A stretch of 64,000 bases of DNA from Actinomadura opuntiae (GTDB taxonomy: Bacteria > Actinomycetota > Actinomycetes > Streptosporangiales > Streptosporangiaceae): contig NZ_JASNWF010000005.1 in assembly GCF_030283205.1 (NCBI RefSeq), forward strand, positions 310,001-374,000, written 5' to 3'. Shown one piece after another: positions 34,624 through 42,761 of this stretch (positions within the stretch are counted from its first letter, which is position 1; each line of letters starts with the position of its first letter). The notes below the pieces were generated by a model that saw only the letters and a list, made by a program, of their open reading frames with translations, was not told the DNA's origin and ran no database searches. A program made the translations under genes and the position numbers.

Positions 34624-35193
34624 ATGCTCTCCCCTCGGTTCGGCACCGACATCACGATCAGCGGGCTCGGCCTGACCCTGCGCGAGTGGACCGACGACGA
34701 CGTTCCCGCCATGGCGGACCTGTTCGACGATCCGGACGTCGCGCGGTTCACCCCGCTGCGCTCCCCGTTCGACCGGGACGCCGCCCGCGACTACCTCGAC
34801 GCGGCCCGGCGGGCGCGCGCCGAGGACCGCAAGCTCCAGCTGGCGATCACCAGCGACGGGCGCGCGCCGCAGGGCGAGGTCCTCCTCTTCCGCTGCGTCG
34901 CCGACGACCCCGCCCACCGCTTCGGCGGGCCGGCCGCCGAACTCGGCTACGCCATCGGTCCCCGGCACCGCCGCCAGGGCCTGGCGTCCCGGGCCGTCCG
35001 GCTCCTCGCCGGGTACGCGCGCGAGACGCTCGGGTTCAGCACCGTGGTGCTGCGGATCGATCCCGACAACGCCGGAAGCGAGCGCGTCGCGCAGGCGAGC
35101 GGCTTCGAGCTGACGGACCTGGCTCCGATGAGCCGGGGGACCGTCCGGGACCGGCTGCTGACCTGGCGGCACGTCGCCGGAGACGCCGGGTAA
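34624..35193 (+). CDS. GNAT-family N-acetyltransferase (RimJ/RimL-like)
   Basis: 189 residues. LTLREWTDDDVPAMADLFDDPDVARFTPL near 17-45 is the start of the RimJ/RimL-type acetyltransferases. ELGYAIGPRHRRQGLASRAVRLLAGYA near 105-131 contains the acetyl-CoA pyrophosphate-binding R-x-x-G-x-A loop, followed by VLRIDPDNAGSERVAQASGFEL. Substrate may be a protein N-terminus or a small amine. GGAGGA upstream of the ATG is itself part of GAGGA-TG-TCCTC, an inverted repeat that could hide the ribosome-binding site. Confidence 0.9.
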   Translation: MLSPRFGTDITISGLGLTLREWTDDDVPAMADLFDDPDVARFTPLRSPFDRDAARDYLDAARRARAEDRKLQLAITSDGRAPQGEVLLFRCVADDPAHRFGGPAAELGYAIGPRHRRQGLASRAVRLLAGYARETLGFSTVVLRIDPDNAGSERVAQASGFELTDLAPMSRGTVRDRLLTWRHVAGDAG

Positions 35194-35278
35194 AGCCATC
35201 GTGTGGGCGGGGTGGGGCGCGTGGCCGCGCAGGCGCCCGGCACTAGTGTGACGGTCCAGCACGAAGCGATCACCGTGA

Positions 35279-38149
35279 GTGACCGTCCGTCCGCCGTCCG
35301 ATCCTGCCGAGGCCCCCTTGCTGCTGTTGCTCGCCGCGTACTGCGCGGCCGCGGCGGCGGCGCCGGTGCTCGTGCGGGCCATCGGGCGCGACGCGTTCGC
35401 GCCGCTGGCGGCGGTGCTCGCCGCGGCGGCCGGGTGGGCGGCGCTGCCGTGGCTGGACGGCGGCGCCCCGCGCACCGAGTCGTGGTCGTGGATCCCCGGG
35501 CTCGGCCTGCACCCGTACCTGCGGTCCGACCCGCTGACCTGGATGATGACGGTCATCGTCGGCGGCGTCGGCGCGCTGGTCGTGCTGTACTGCGGCCGCT
35601 ACTTCACCGGCGCGGAGCCGAAGCTCGCCGCGTTCGCCGGTGAGCTGGTCGCGTTCGCCGCCGCAATGCTCGGCCTGATCCTGGCGGACGACCTCGTCCT
35701 GCTCTATGTGTTCTGGGAGCTGACGACCGTCCTGTCGTACCTGCTGATCGGGTATGACGCGGAGCGCGGCATGGCGCGGCGGGCCGCGACGCAGGCGATC
35801 GTGATCACCACGTTCGGCGGGCTGGCGATGCTGGTCGGGCTCGTCCTGCTGGGGCAGGCGGCGGGCACCCACCGGCTGTCGGCGATCGTCGCGGCGCCGC
35901 CGCACGGGGGCGCCGTCACCGCGGCGGTCGCGCTGATCCTGGTGGGGGCGCTGTCGAAGTCGGCGCTCGTCCCGTTCGGGCTGTGGCTGCCGGGGGCGAT
36001 GGCCGCGCCGACGCCGGTCAGCGCGTTCCTGCACGCCGCCGCGATGGTGAAGGCGGGCGTGTTCCTGGTGGCGCGGCTGGCGCCCGCGTTCGCCGGCACG
36101 CCGGGATGGCGGCCGGTCGTGCTGGGTTGCGGCGTCGCGACGATGCTGCTGGCCGGCTGGCGGGCGCTGCGCGAGCACGACCTGAAGCTGCTGCTCGCCT
36201 ACGGGACGGTCAGCCAGCTCGGGTTCATGTTCGTGCTGCTGGGGGCCGGGAACCGGGTCGCGGCCCTCGCGGGGTTCACGGTGCTGCTGGCGCACGCGCT
36301 GTTCAAGTCGGCGCTGTTCCTGGCGGTCGGGGTCGTCGACCACTCCACCGGCACGCGCGACCTGCGGAAACTGTCGGGTCTCGGACGCCGCACGCCGGTG
36401 CTGTACGGGGCGTCGGTCGCGGCGGCGGCGTCGATGGCGGGCGTCCCGGCGACGCTCGGGTTCGCCGGGAAGGAGGCCGCCTACGAGGCGTTCCTCGGCG
36501 GCGACGCCGCCCTCGTGGCGCTGGTCACGGTGGGGTCGGCGCTGACCGCCGGCTACAGCCTGCGGTTCCTGTGGGGCGCGTTCGCGCGCAAGGAGGGCGT
36601 CGAACCGCGCGAGGTGCACCGCCCCGGCGTGCCGCTGCTCGCGCCGGTGGTCCTGCTCGCGGCGGCGGGCGTGGTCGTCGGGCTGCTCGCCGCCAAGCTG
36701 GACGCGCCGATCGGGCGGGAGGCCGCGCCCTTCCCGGTGCGGGGCCACGGCGGCTACCACCTGTCGGCGTGGCACGGGTTCGGGCTTCCGCTGCTGCTCA
36801 CCGCGGTGTCGCTCGCCTTGGGCGCGGGACTGTTCGCGGCGGGACGGCTCGTCGCGCGCGTCCCCCGGCTCTTCGAGCCCGAGAACGTCTACCTGCGGTT
36901 CATGCACGGGCTCAACACGTTCGCGTTGCAGCTCACCGGGTTCGTGCAGCGCGGGTCGCTGCCCGACTACCTGCTGATCATCCTGCTGGCCGCCGTCGGG
37001 CTCGCGGGCGGGTCGGTGCTGGCGGCGCTGCCGTGGCCGGTCCCGCTCGGCGGCCGGGTCTGGGACGGCCCCGCGCAGGGGCTCGTCGCGCTGCTGACGG
37101 TGGTCGCGGCTGCCGCGGCGATCCGGGCCCGCGACCGGGGCAAGACGGTGGTGCTGTCCGGCGCGTCCGGGTTCGGGGTCTCGACCCTGTTCGTCCTGCA
37201 GGGCGCCCCCGACCTGGCGCTGACGCAGTTCCTCGTCGAGACCGCGAGCCTGATCGTCTTCGTGCTGGTGCTGCGGCGGCTGCCCGCGCGGTTCTCGACC
37301 CGGTCCCCGGCGCAGCGCGGCGTCCACCTGGCGGCCGGGGCGCTCGCCGGGCTGACCGCGACCGTCGTCACGCTGCTCGCGGCGCGGTCCCGCGTCGCCG
37401 CGCCGATCTCCGGCGCCTACCCGGCCGCCGCGAAAGAGGCCGGCGGGAGCAACATCGTCGCGACCGTGCTGGTCGACCTGCGCGCCTGGGACACCCTCGG
37501 CGAGACCGTGGTGATCGCGCTCGCCGCCCTCGGCGTGACCAGCATGGTGTTCGCGCGGCGGCCGGTGTCGGTGCCCCCCGCGCCCGACGAGGACACCGAG
37601 GTGTGGGGCGTCCGGGAGGTCACCGCGCTGGACGCCGACACCGAACCGGACCGCTGGATCGCCGCCGGGTCCACGCTTGCCGCCGAGCGGCGCTCCATCG
37701 TCTTCGAGGTCGTCGCCCGGACGATCTTCCACACCGTCCTGCTGTACTCGCTGTTCCTGCTGTTCACCGCGCACTCCGCGCCGGGCGGCGGGTTCTCGGG
37801 CGGCATCGTCGCGGGGCTCGCCCTCGCCGTCCGGTACCTGGCCGGCGGGCCCTACGAGCTGTGGGAGGCGGCGCCGGTGTCGGCGGGCGCGCTGCTCGGC
37901 GCGGGCGTGGTCGCGACGGCCGGGACGGCGCTCGGCGGGCTGGTTTGGGGCGGCGCGGTGCTGCAGAGCGCGTCGCTGGACCCGCATCTGCCGCTGCTCG
38001 GCCACGTCCACTTCTTCACGTCGCTGCTGTTCGAGATCGGCGTCTACCTGATCGTCGTCGGGCTGGTGCTGACCGTACTGAACGTGCTCGGCGCCGAGAT
38101 CGACCGGCAGACGGGGGCGGACCGGGCCGGCGGCGGGGTCCCGGGGTGA
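35279..38149 (+). CDS. mrpA: Mrp Na+/H+ antiporter subunit A fused with subunit B
   Basis: 956 residues. The N-terminal about 500 residues are NuoL/MrpA-like proton-translocating helices (VLLYVFWELTTVLSYLLIGYD near 141, LVGALSKSALVPFGLWLPGAMAAPTPVSAFLHAAAMVKAG near 221-260). A central region (about 560-700) is the MrpA-specific part with DLALTQFLVETASL. The C-terminal about 800-935 is the MrpB domain (IFHTVLLYSLFLLFTAHSAPGGGFSGGIVAGLALAVRYL). Found in the cytoplasmic membrane, working with the downstream C-G subunits in Na+/pH homeostasis. The GTG start is weakly supported. The stop overlaps the next start (GTGA). Confidence 0.95.
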   Translation: MTVRPPSDPAEAPLLLLLAAYCAAAAAAPVLVRAIGRDAFAPLAAVLAAAAGWAALPWLDGGAPRTESWSWIPGLGLHPYLRSDPLTWMMTVIVGGVGALVVLYCGRYFTGAEPKLAAFAGELVAFAAAMLGLILADDLVLLYVFWELTTVLSYLLIGYDAERGMARRAATQAIVITTFGGLAMLVGLVLLGQAAGTHRLSAIVAAPPHGGAVTAAVALILVGALSKSALVPFGLWLPGAMAAPTPVSAFLHAAAMVKAGVFLVARLAPAFAGTPGWRPVVLGCGVATMLLAGWRALREHDLKLLLAYGTVSQLGFMFVLLGAGNRVAALAGFTVLLAHALFKSALFLAVGVVDHSTGTRDLRKLSGLGRRTPVLYGASVAAAASMAGVPATLGFAGKEAAYEAFLGGDAALVALVTVGSALTAGYSLRFLWGAFARKEGVEPREVHRPGVPLLAPVVLLAAAGVVVGLLAAKLDAPIGREAAPFPVRGHGGYHLSAWHGFGLPLLLTAVSLALGAGLFAAGRLVARVPRLFEPENVYLRFMHGLNTFALQLTGFVQRGSLPDYLLIILLAAVGLAGGSVLAALPWPVPLGGRVWDGPAQGLVALLTVVAAAAAIRARDRGKTVVLSGASGFGVSTLFVLQGAPDLALTQFLVETASLIVFVLVLRRLPARFSTRSPAQRGVHLAAGALAGLTATVVTLLAARSRVAAPISGAYPAAAKEAGGSNIVATVLVDLRAWDTLGETVVIALAALGVTSMVFARRPVSVPPAPDEDTEVWGVREVTALDADTEPDRWIAAGSTLAAERRSIVFEVVARTIFHTVLLYSLFLLFTAHSAPGGGFSGGIVAGLALAVRYLAGGPYELWEAAPVSAGALLGAGVVATAGTALGGLVWGGAVLQSASLDPHLPLLGHVHFFTSLLFEIGVYLIVVGLVLTVLNVLGAEIDRQTGADRAGGGVPG

Positions 38150-38697
38150 GCCCGTCGCTGGTGCTGGCCGCGACCGGCGGGACGCTCGTCGCCGCCGGCG
38201 TCGTACTGCTGCTGGAGCGCAGCCTGTCCCGGCTCGTCGTCGGCGTGCTGGTGCTGAGCAACGGGGTCAACCTGCTGATCCTCACCGGCGGCGGCCCGGC
38301 CGGCCGCGCGCCGATCCTCGCCGCGCACGAGCCGCACGGGCGGCCGGGCCGCCCGCTCAGCGACCCGCTGCCGCAGGCGATGATCCTCACCGCGATCGTC
38401 ATCTCGCTCGCGTCGGCCGCGTTCGTGCTGGCCATCGCCTACCGCAGCGGCCGGCTGAGCGGCGACGACGAGGTCCGCGACGACATCGAGGACCTGCGGG
38501 TGCGCCGGGAGGGCGAGGACGACGTGCGGCTGCGCACCGAGCGCGAGCGGCGCGCCGTCGCCGACCCGTCCGAGCTCGGCGCCCGCGAGGAGCCCGACAG
38601 CGACTTCCCCGGCGGCGTCCCCCGCGACGGGCGCGCCGGACGGCCCGGACGACCCGCACGGCCCGGCCGGACCCGGCGGGACGGGCGGGACCGGTGA
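38146..38697 (+). CDS. mrpC: Mrp antiporter subunit C
   Basis: 183 residues from a GTG overlapping the mrpA stop. Residues about 1-105 are the NuoK-like subunit: three TM helices, with LERSLSRLVVGVLVLSNGVNLLILTGGG and DPLPQAMILTAIVISLASAAFVLAIAYR. The usual length is about 110-125. Here an extra charged tail (about 110-183) rich in Arg, Asp and Glu ends in repeated Gly-Arg-Pro and should lie in the cytoplasm. Confidence 0.93.
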   Translation: MSPSLVLAATGGTLVAAGVVLLLERSLSRLVVGVLVLSNGVNLLILTGGGPAGRAPILAAHEPHGRPGRPLSDPLPQAMILTAIVISLASAAFVLAIAYRSGRLSGDDEVRDDIEDLRVRREGEDDVRLRTERERRAVADPSELGAREEPDSDFPGGVPRDGRAGRPGRPARPGRTRRDGRDR

Positions 38698-40211
38698 ACG
38701 CGCTGCTCCCGATGCCGGTGCTGCTGCCCGTGCTGGCCGCCGGCATCAAGATCATCATCGGGCCGCGGCACGCGCTGCTGAAGCGCGCGATCAGCGTGGT
38801 CGCGCTGGCCGCCGTGCTCGGCGTCGCGGTCGTGCTGCTGGTCCGCGCCGACCGGGACGGGCCGCAGGCCGTGCAGCTCGGCGGCTGGCCCGCCCCGGTC
38901 GGCATCACGCTGGTCGCCGACCGGCTGTCGGCGCTGATGCTGGTCGTGTCGTCCGCCGTCATCCTGTGCGTGCTGGTCTACGCGTTCGGTCAGGACGGCG
39001 CCGACCGCGACCGGGACACCCCGCTGTCGGTGTTCCACCCGACGTACCTGCTGCTCGCCGCCGGCGTCTGCGACGCGTTCCTCGCCGGCGACCTGTTCAA
39101 CCTGTTCGTCGGGTTCGAGATGATGCTGATGGCCAGCTACGTGCTGGTCACGCTCGCCGGCACCATGGCCCGCGTCCGCGCCGGGACGACCTACATCGTC
39201 GTGGCGCTGCTGTCGTCGATGCTGTTCCTCGTCGCGATCGCCGTGCTGTACGCCGCGACGGGCACCGTCAACATGGCGCAGCTGTCGTGGCGGATCGCCG
39301 AACTGCCCGCCCCGGTCTCGCGGATCGGCGAGGCGGCGCTGGTGACCGCGTTCGCCGCCAAGGCCGCGGTGTTCCCGCTGTCGATGTGGCTGCCGGACTC
39401 CTACCCGAGCGCGCCCACCCCCGTCACCGCCGTGTTCGCCGGGCTGCTCACCAAGATCGGCGTGTACGGGGTCGTCCGCACCGAGACGCTGCTGTTCCCT
39501 GGCGGCCACCTGCGCACGGTGCTGCTGGTGGCGGCGCTGCTCAGCATGCTGGCCGGGGTGCTGGGCGCGATGGTGCAGATCGACGTGCGGCGGCTGCTGT
39601 CGTTCACGCTGGTGAGCCACATCGGCTACATGATCTTCGGGGTGGGGCTGGACTCGGCCGCCGGGCTCGCCGCGACGGTGTTCCACGTCCTGCACCACAT
39701 CACCATCCAGACCACGCTGTTCCTGGTCGCGGGGCTGATCGACCGGCGCGGCGGCGGGACGTCCCTGGCCCGGCTCGGCGGCCTGGCGCGCAGCGCGCCG
39801 CTGGTCGGCGCGCTGTTCTTCGTCCCGGCGATGAACCTCGGCGGGATCCCGCCGCTGTCGGGTTTCCTCGGCAAGCTCGGGCTGCTGCGCGCGGGGCTCG
39901 CGCAGGGCGGCCCGCTCGTGGACACGCTCGTCGCGGGCGCCGTCGTCACCAGCCTGCTCACCCTGTACGCGCTGGTGAAGGTGTGGAACCAGGCGTTCTG
40001 GAGCGCCCCGCCGGACGACCTGCCGGACGGCGCTTCGACCGCGCCGATGCCGGTCGCGATGGTCGCCGGGAGCGCCGCGCTGGTCGTGCTCAGCCTCGCC
40101 TACACCGCCGGCGGCGGGCCGCTGTACGGGCTCTGCGAGCGGGCGGCGGCCGAACTGCTGGACCCGCAGTCCTACGTGCGGGCCGTGTTCCCTTCCGGAG
40201 GCGCCTCATGA
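38694..40211 (+). CDS. mrpD: Mrp antiporter subunit D
   Basis: 505 residues from a GTG overlapping the mrpC stop. NuoM/N-like proton channel: LFNLFVGFEMMLMASYVLVTLAGT near 138 (catalytic Glu of TM5), GEAALVTAFAAKAAVFPLSMWLPDSYPSAPTPVTAVFAGLLTKIGVYGVVR near 212-262 (key Lys residues), LLSFTLVSHIGYMIFGVGL, FLVPAMNLGGIPPLSGFLGKLGLL-type segment near 385. Partner of MrpA in the antiporter complex. Confidence 0.95.
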   Translation: MNALLPMPVLLPVLAAGIKIIIGPRHALLKRAISVVALAAVLGVAVVLLVRADRDGPQAVQLGGWPAPVGITLVADRLSALMLVVSSAVILCVLVYAFGQDGADRDRDTPLSVFHPTYLLLAAGVCDAFLAGDLFNLFVGFEMMLMASYVLVTLAGTMARVRAGTTYIVVALLSSMLFLVAIAVLYAATGTVNMAQLSWRIAELPAPVSRIGEAALVTAFAAKAAVFPLSMWLPDSYPSAPTPVTAVFAGLLTKIGVYGVVRTETLLFPGGHLRTVLLVAALLSMLAGVLGAMVQIDVRRLLSFTLVSHIGYMIFGVGLDSAAGLAATVFHVLHHITIQTTLFLVAGLIDRRGGGTSLARLGGLARSAPLVGALFFVPAMNLGGIPPLSGFLGKLGLLRAGLAQGGPLVDTLVAGAVVTSLLTLYALVKVWNQAFWSAPPDDLPDGASTAPMPVAMVAGSAALVVLSLAYTAGGGPLYGLCERAAAELLDPQSYVRAVFPSGGAS

Positions 40212-40765
40212 GGGACTTCACCGTCCGGGTCGGACGCCGCCGCGCGATCCGCCCGTCCGCCGTCGTCTGGCTGACGGTGGTGTGGATGCTGCTGTGGGAC
40301 AAGCCGTCCGTGGCGAACATGCTGTCGGGCCTCGTGCTGTCGGTCGTGCTGCAGCTGGTGTTCCCGCTCCCGCCGGTCGGCCACCACCTGCGGCTCCGGC
40401 CCGCCGGGCTCGCGGTGTTCGCGCTGCGCGCCGCCGCCGACCTGCTGCACAGCGCGGGCCCGCTGGCCTGGCAGGCGGCCGGCGGGCGCGGCCGGGCCCG
40501 CCGGAACTCGGTGATCGCGGTGCCGCTGCGGACCCGCTCCGACCTGATCCTCGCCATCATGGCGATCTCGCTGTCGGCGACGCCGGGCACGCTGGTGCTG
40601 GACGTCCGCCGCTCCGACGCGACGCTTTTCCTGCACGTGCTCGGCGCAGCGGACGACGCGGCGGTGGACAGGGCCCGGCGGGACGTGCTGGCACTCGAAC
40701 GCCGGACGGTCCGGGCCTTCGGCACCCGCGCCGACCTGCGCGCCCTCGCGGAGGCCCGGTCATGA
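40208..40765 (+). CDS. mrpE: Mrp antiporter subunit E
   Basis: 185 residues; ATGA overlap with the mrpD stop. MrpE features: two N-terminal TM helices (VVWLTVVWMLLWDKPSVANMLSGLVLSVVLQLVFPL near 19-54), then SVIAVPLRTRSDLILAIMAISLSATPGTLVLDV near 100-132, followed by a cytoplasmic alpha/beta end. Small structural subunit of the Mrp complex. Confidence 0.93.
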   Translation: MRDFTVRVGRRRAIRPSAVVWLTVVWMLLWDKPSVANMLSGLVLSVVLQLVFPLPPVGHHLRLRPAGLAVFALRAAADLLHSAGPLAWQAAGGRGRARRNSVIAVPLRTRSDLILAIMAISLSATPGTLVLDVRRSDATLFLHVLGAADDAAVDRARRDVLALERRTVRAFGTRADLRALAEARS

Positions 40766-41055
40766 CGATCGTGCTGTACATCGTGACGGCGGTGCTGTCC
40801 CTGGCGGCCGCGTGCTCGCTCGCCCGGGTCGCGCAGGGCCCGTCGATGCTCGACCGCGCCATGGCCCTGGACGTCCTGCTCGCCGTGATCATGGCGGGGC
40901 TCGGCACCGCGGCGGTCGCGGACGGCGACACCTGGGTGCTGCCGACGCTGCTGGCGCTGTCGCTGCTCGCCTTCGTCGGGTCGGTGGCGGTCGCCCGGTT
41001 CCTCACCCACCACGTCCCCCGCCCGGACGAGCCGGACCAGGGGGCGGACGCGTGA
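40762..41055 (+). CDS. mrpF: Mrp antiporter subunit F
   Basis: 97 residues; ATGA overlap with mrpE. Three TM helices with the MrpF core SLARVAQGPSMLDRAMALDVLLAVIMAGLG near 19-48 (conserved GP and D-R..A.D) and LLALSLLAFVGSVAVARFL. Required for Na+ coupling in studied Mrp systems. Confidence 0.93.
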   Translation: MTIVLYIVTAVLSLAAACSLARVAQGPSMLDRAMALDVLLAVIMAGLGTAAVADGDTWVLPTLLALSLLAFVGSVAVARFLTHHVPRPDEPDQGADA

Positions 41056-41408
41056 CCACGGCGTTCACGGCGGCGTTCCTGCTGCTCGGCGCGGGCGCCT
41101 CGTTCAGCGCCGGGCTCGGCGTGCTGCGGCTGCCCGACCTGTTCACCCGGATGCACGCGGCGACGAAGTCGCAGGCCGTCGGGCTGCTGCTGGTGCTGGT
41201 GGGGGTCGGGATCCGGTTCCCGACCATCGAGGTGCTCACGTCGCTGGCGCTGGTGGCGCTGCTGCAGATCATCACCGTCCCGGTGGCGGCGCACCTGGTC
41301 GGCCGCGCCGCCTACCGCACCGGCCGCGTCGACCGCGACCTGCTGCACGTCGACGAGCTGGAGCGCGCCCTCGAATCGTCGGGCGACGCCCCTCCGGAAA
41401 CGGACTGA
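41052..41408 (+). CDS. mrpG: Mrp antiporter subunit G
   Basis: 118 residues from a GTG overlapping the mrpF stop (GTGA). Three TM helices and the PhaG/MnhG signature LGVLRLPDLFTRMHAATKSQAVGLLLVLVGV near 22-52. The last gene of the operon, followed by a small hairpin. Confidence 0.93.
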   Translation: MTTAFTAAFLLLGAGASFSAGLGVLRLPDLFTRMHAATKSQAVGLLLVLVGVGIRFPTIEVLTSLALVALLQIITVPVAAHLVGRAAYRTGRVDRDLLHVDELERALESSGDAPPETD

Positions 41409-41426
41409 CGGGCCCGCCGGGCCTTC

Positions 41427-41450
41427 GCCGAAGGAACCGTAGCCTTCGGC
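41427..41450. terminator. Hairpin after the mrp operon
   Basis: GCCGAAGG (41427-41434) pairs with CCTTCGGC (41443-41450), loop 8 bases, 18 bases after the mrpG stop. Confidence 0.55.
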
Positions 41451-41873
41451 CGCCGCCCTACCGCCGACCATTCACGAAATGGTTACCCGATGCCGTTCCT
41501 GCGACCATCCGAAAGAAAAGCGAATGTGCAGCTCACGGCGGAATGGCGATCATTTGTTCCGCCTGCCGAAAGAAGACATCCGAATACGGCCGGATAGGGC
41601 ATGACCGAAACCTGACGCACCTCCGGCGCGGCCGCGGAAGCCGCGGAGCGGCCGCGCCTCCCGCCCACCCGGGGTGAGAGCGTTCCAGGCGCCCGGACGC
41701 GGTGTGACACAGAAAATATTTAGTCGGTCAAAGTGCTGGTCAGGCGATGCTCGAACCGTTTCATTCCGGGCCCGTCCGGAAGGGCCGGTGTTTGGCTCCG
41801 TTCACTCAGGCGAAACACCGCCCTGGATGTTCCGATCCCCCATTCCCCCACAGCGAAGGGAGCGTCCACGGGC
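41451..41873. other. Intergenic leader of the carbamoyl gene cluster
   Basis: 423 bases without a convincing gene, more AT-rich than its surroundings. Contains a 7-bp dyad GGCGGAA/TTCCGCC (41537-41563) and a T/A-rich stretch AAAATATTTAGTCGGTCAAAG near 41714-41734. The promoter for the thiF-like to MDMPI operon should lie here; no riboswitch fold was recognised. Confidence 0.4.
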
Positions 41874-42761
41874 ATGGGCAAGAACACCGTACGCAGGATC
41901 GAGCACGCAGGCGAGTACGACGACGCCGTCTACTGGGAGCGGGTCAAGCGGAACCTCGGCTGGCTCGGCGACACCGACGAGGAGGCGCGCGAGCGGCAGC
42001 GCACGCTGCGCGACGCGACGGTCGGCGTCGCGGGCGCCGGCGGCATCGGCGGCTCGATGGTCGAACGGCTGGCGCGGCTCGGCGTGCTGCACCTCAAGGT
42101 CGCCGACCTCGACACCTTCGAGTACTCCAACATCAACCGCCAGCTCGGCGCGGGCGTCCGCACCGTCGGCCGCAACAAAGCCGAGGTGGTCGCGGAGTAC
42201 GTGCACGACATGACGCCCGACGTCACGATCGAGGTCTTCCCCGAGGGCATCACGCCCGAGTCGGCGCCCGACTTCGTCCAGGGCTGCGACTACATCCTCG
42301 ACGAGATCGAACCCTACGAGTACCCGGCGCGGTACGCGCTGCACCGGGCGTTTCGCGACGCGCCGCAGGTGAGGTTCATGCTCACCGGCTACGTGTTCGG
42401 CAACCGGACCTTCCTCTGGAAGTGGACGCACGACTCGATGCCGATCGAGGAGTTCATCGGACTGCCGGAGGACGCCGGCATGAACCCCGAGGTCGCCGAG
42501 CACCTGATGGAGCGCCTCATCCCCGACAAGCCGGGCTACCCGGACGCGACGATGCAGCGCCGCTGGCTGATCGACGAGCAGACCTGCCCGATCACCCCCG
42601 GCGCCCCGCCGATGTCGCAGGGCCTGATCCTGGAGCGGCTGATGCTCGGCATCACCGGCATCGAGGACCAGGCCGACAGCGCGCGGCTGCCCGTCGCGCC
42701 CGGCTACGCCATGGTCGACTCGCGCACCTGGACCGCCACGATCGTCGAGGGGAAGGGATGA
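41874..42761 (+). CDS. E1/ThiF/MccB-like adenylyltransferase
   Basis: 295 residues. The ThiF Rossmann fold is clear: GVAGAGGIGGSMVERLARLG (51-70), DLDTFEYSNINRQ (78-90), and the R-x-x-G-R-N-K element (96-102). The position of the Mg-binding Asp in MoeB/ThiF (DNxxxR) reads EPYEYPAR (146-153). There are no CxxC zinc motifs, as in several metabolite-acting E1-like enzymes. Family members activate a carboxylate as acyl-adenylate. First gene of an operon: its stop overlaps the carbamoyltransferase ATG. Which molecule is adenylated is unknown. Confidence 0.85.
   Translation: MGKNTVRRIEHAGEYDDAVYWERVKRNLGWLGDTDEEARERQRTLRDATVGVAGAGGIGGSMVERLARLGVLHLKVADLDTFEYSNINRQLGAGVRTVGRNKAEVVAEYVHDMTPDVTIEVFPEGITPESAPDFVQGCDYILDEIEPYEYPARYALHRAFRDAPQVRFMLTGYVFGNRTFLWKWTHDSMPIEEFIGLPEDAGMNPEVAEHLMERLIPDKPGYPDATMQRRWLIDEQTCPITPGAPPMSQGLILERLMLGITGIEDQADSARLPVAPGYAMVDSRTWTATIVEGKG

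Noticed and set aside
41483..41710. Leftward 75-residue ORF in the leader of the carbamoyl cluster
   Set aside because: No good ribosome-binding site, composition unlike a real protein, and no recognisable domain; it looks like chance in a GC-rich intergenic region.
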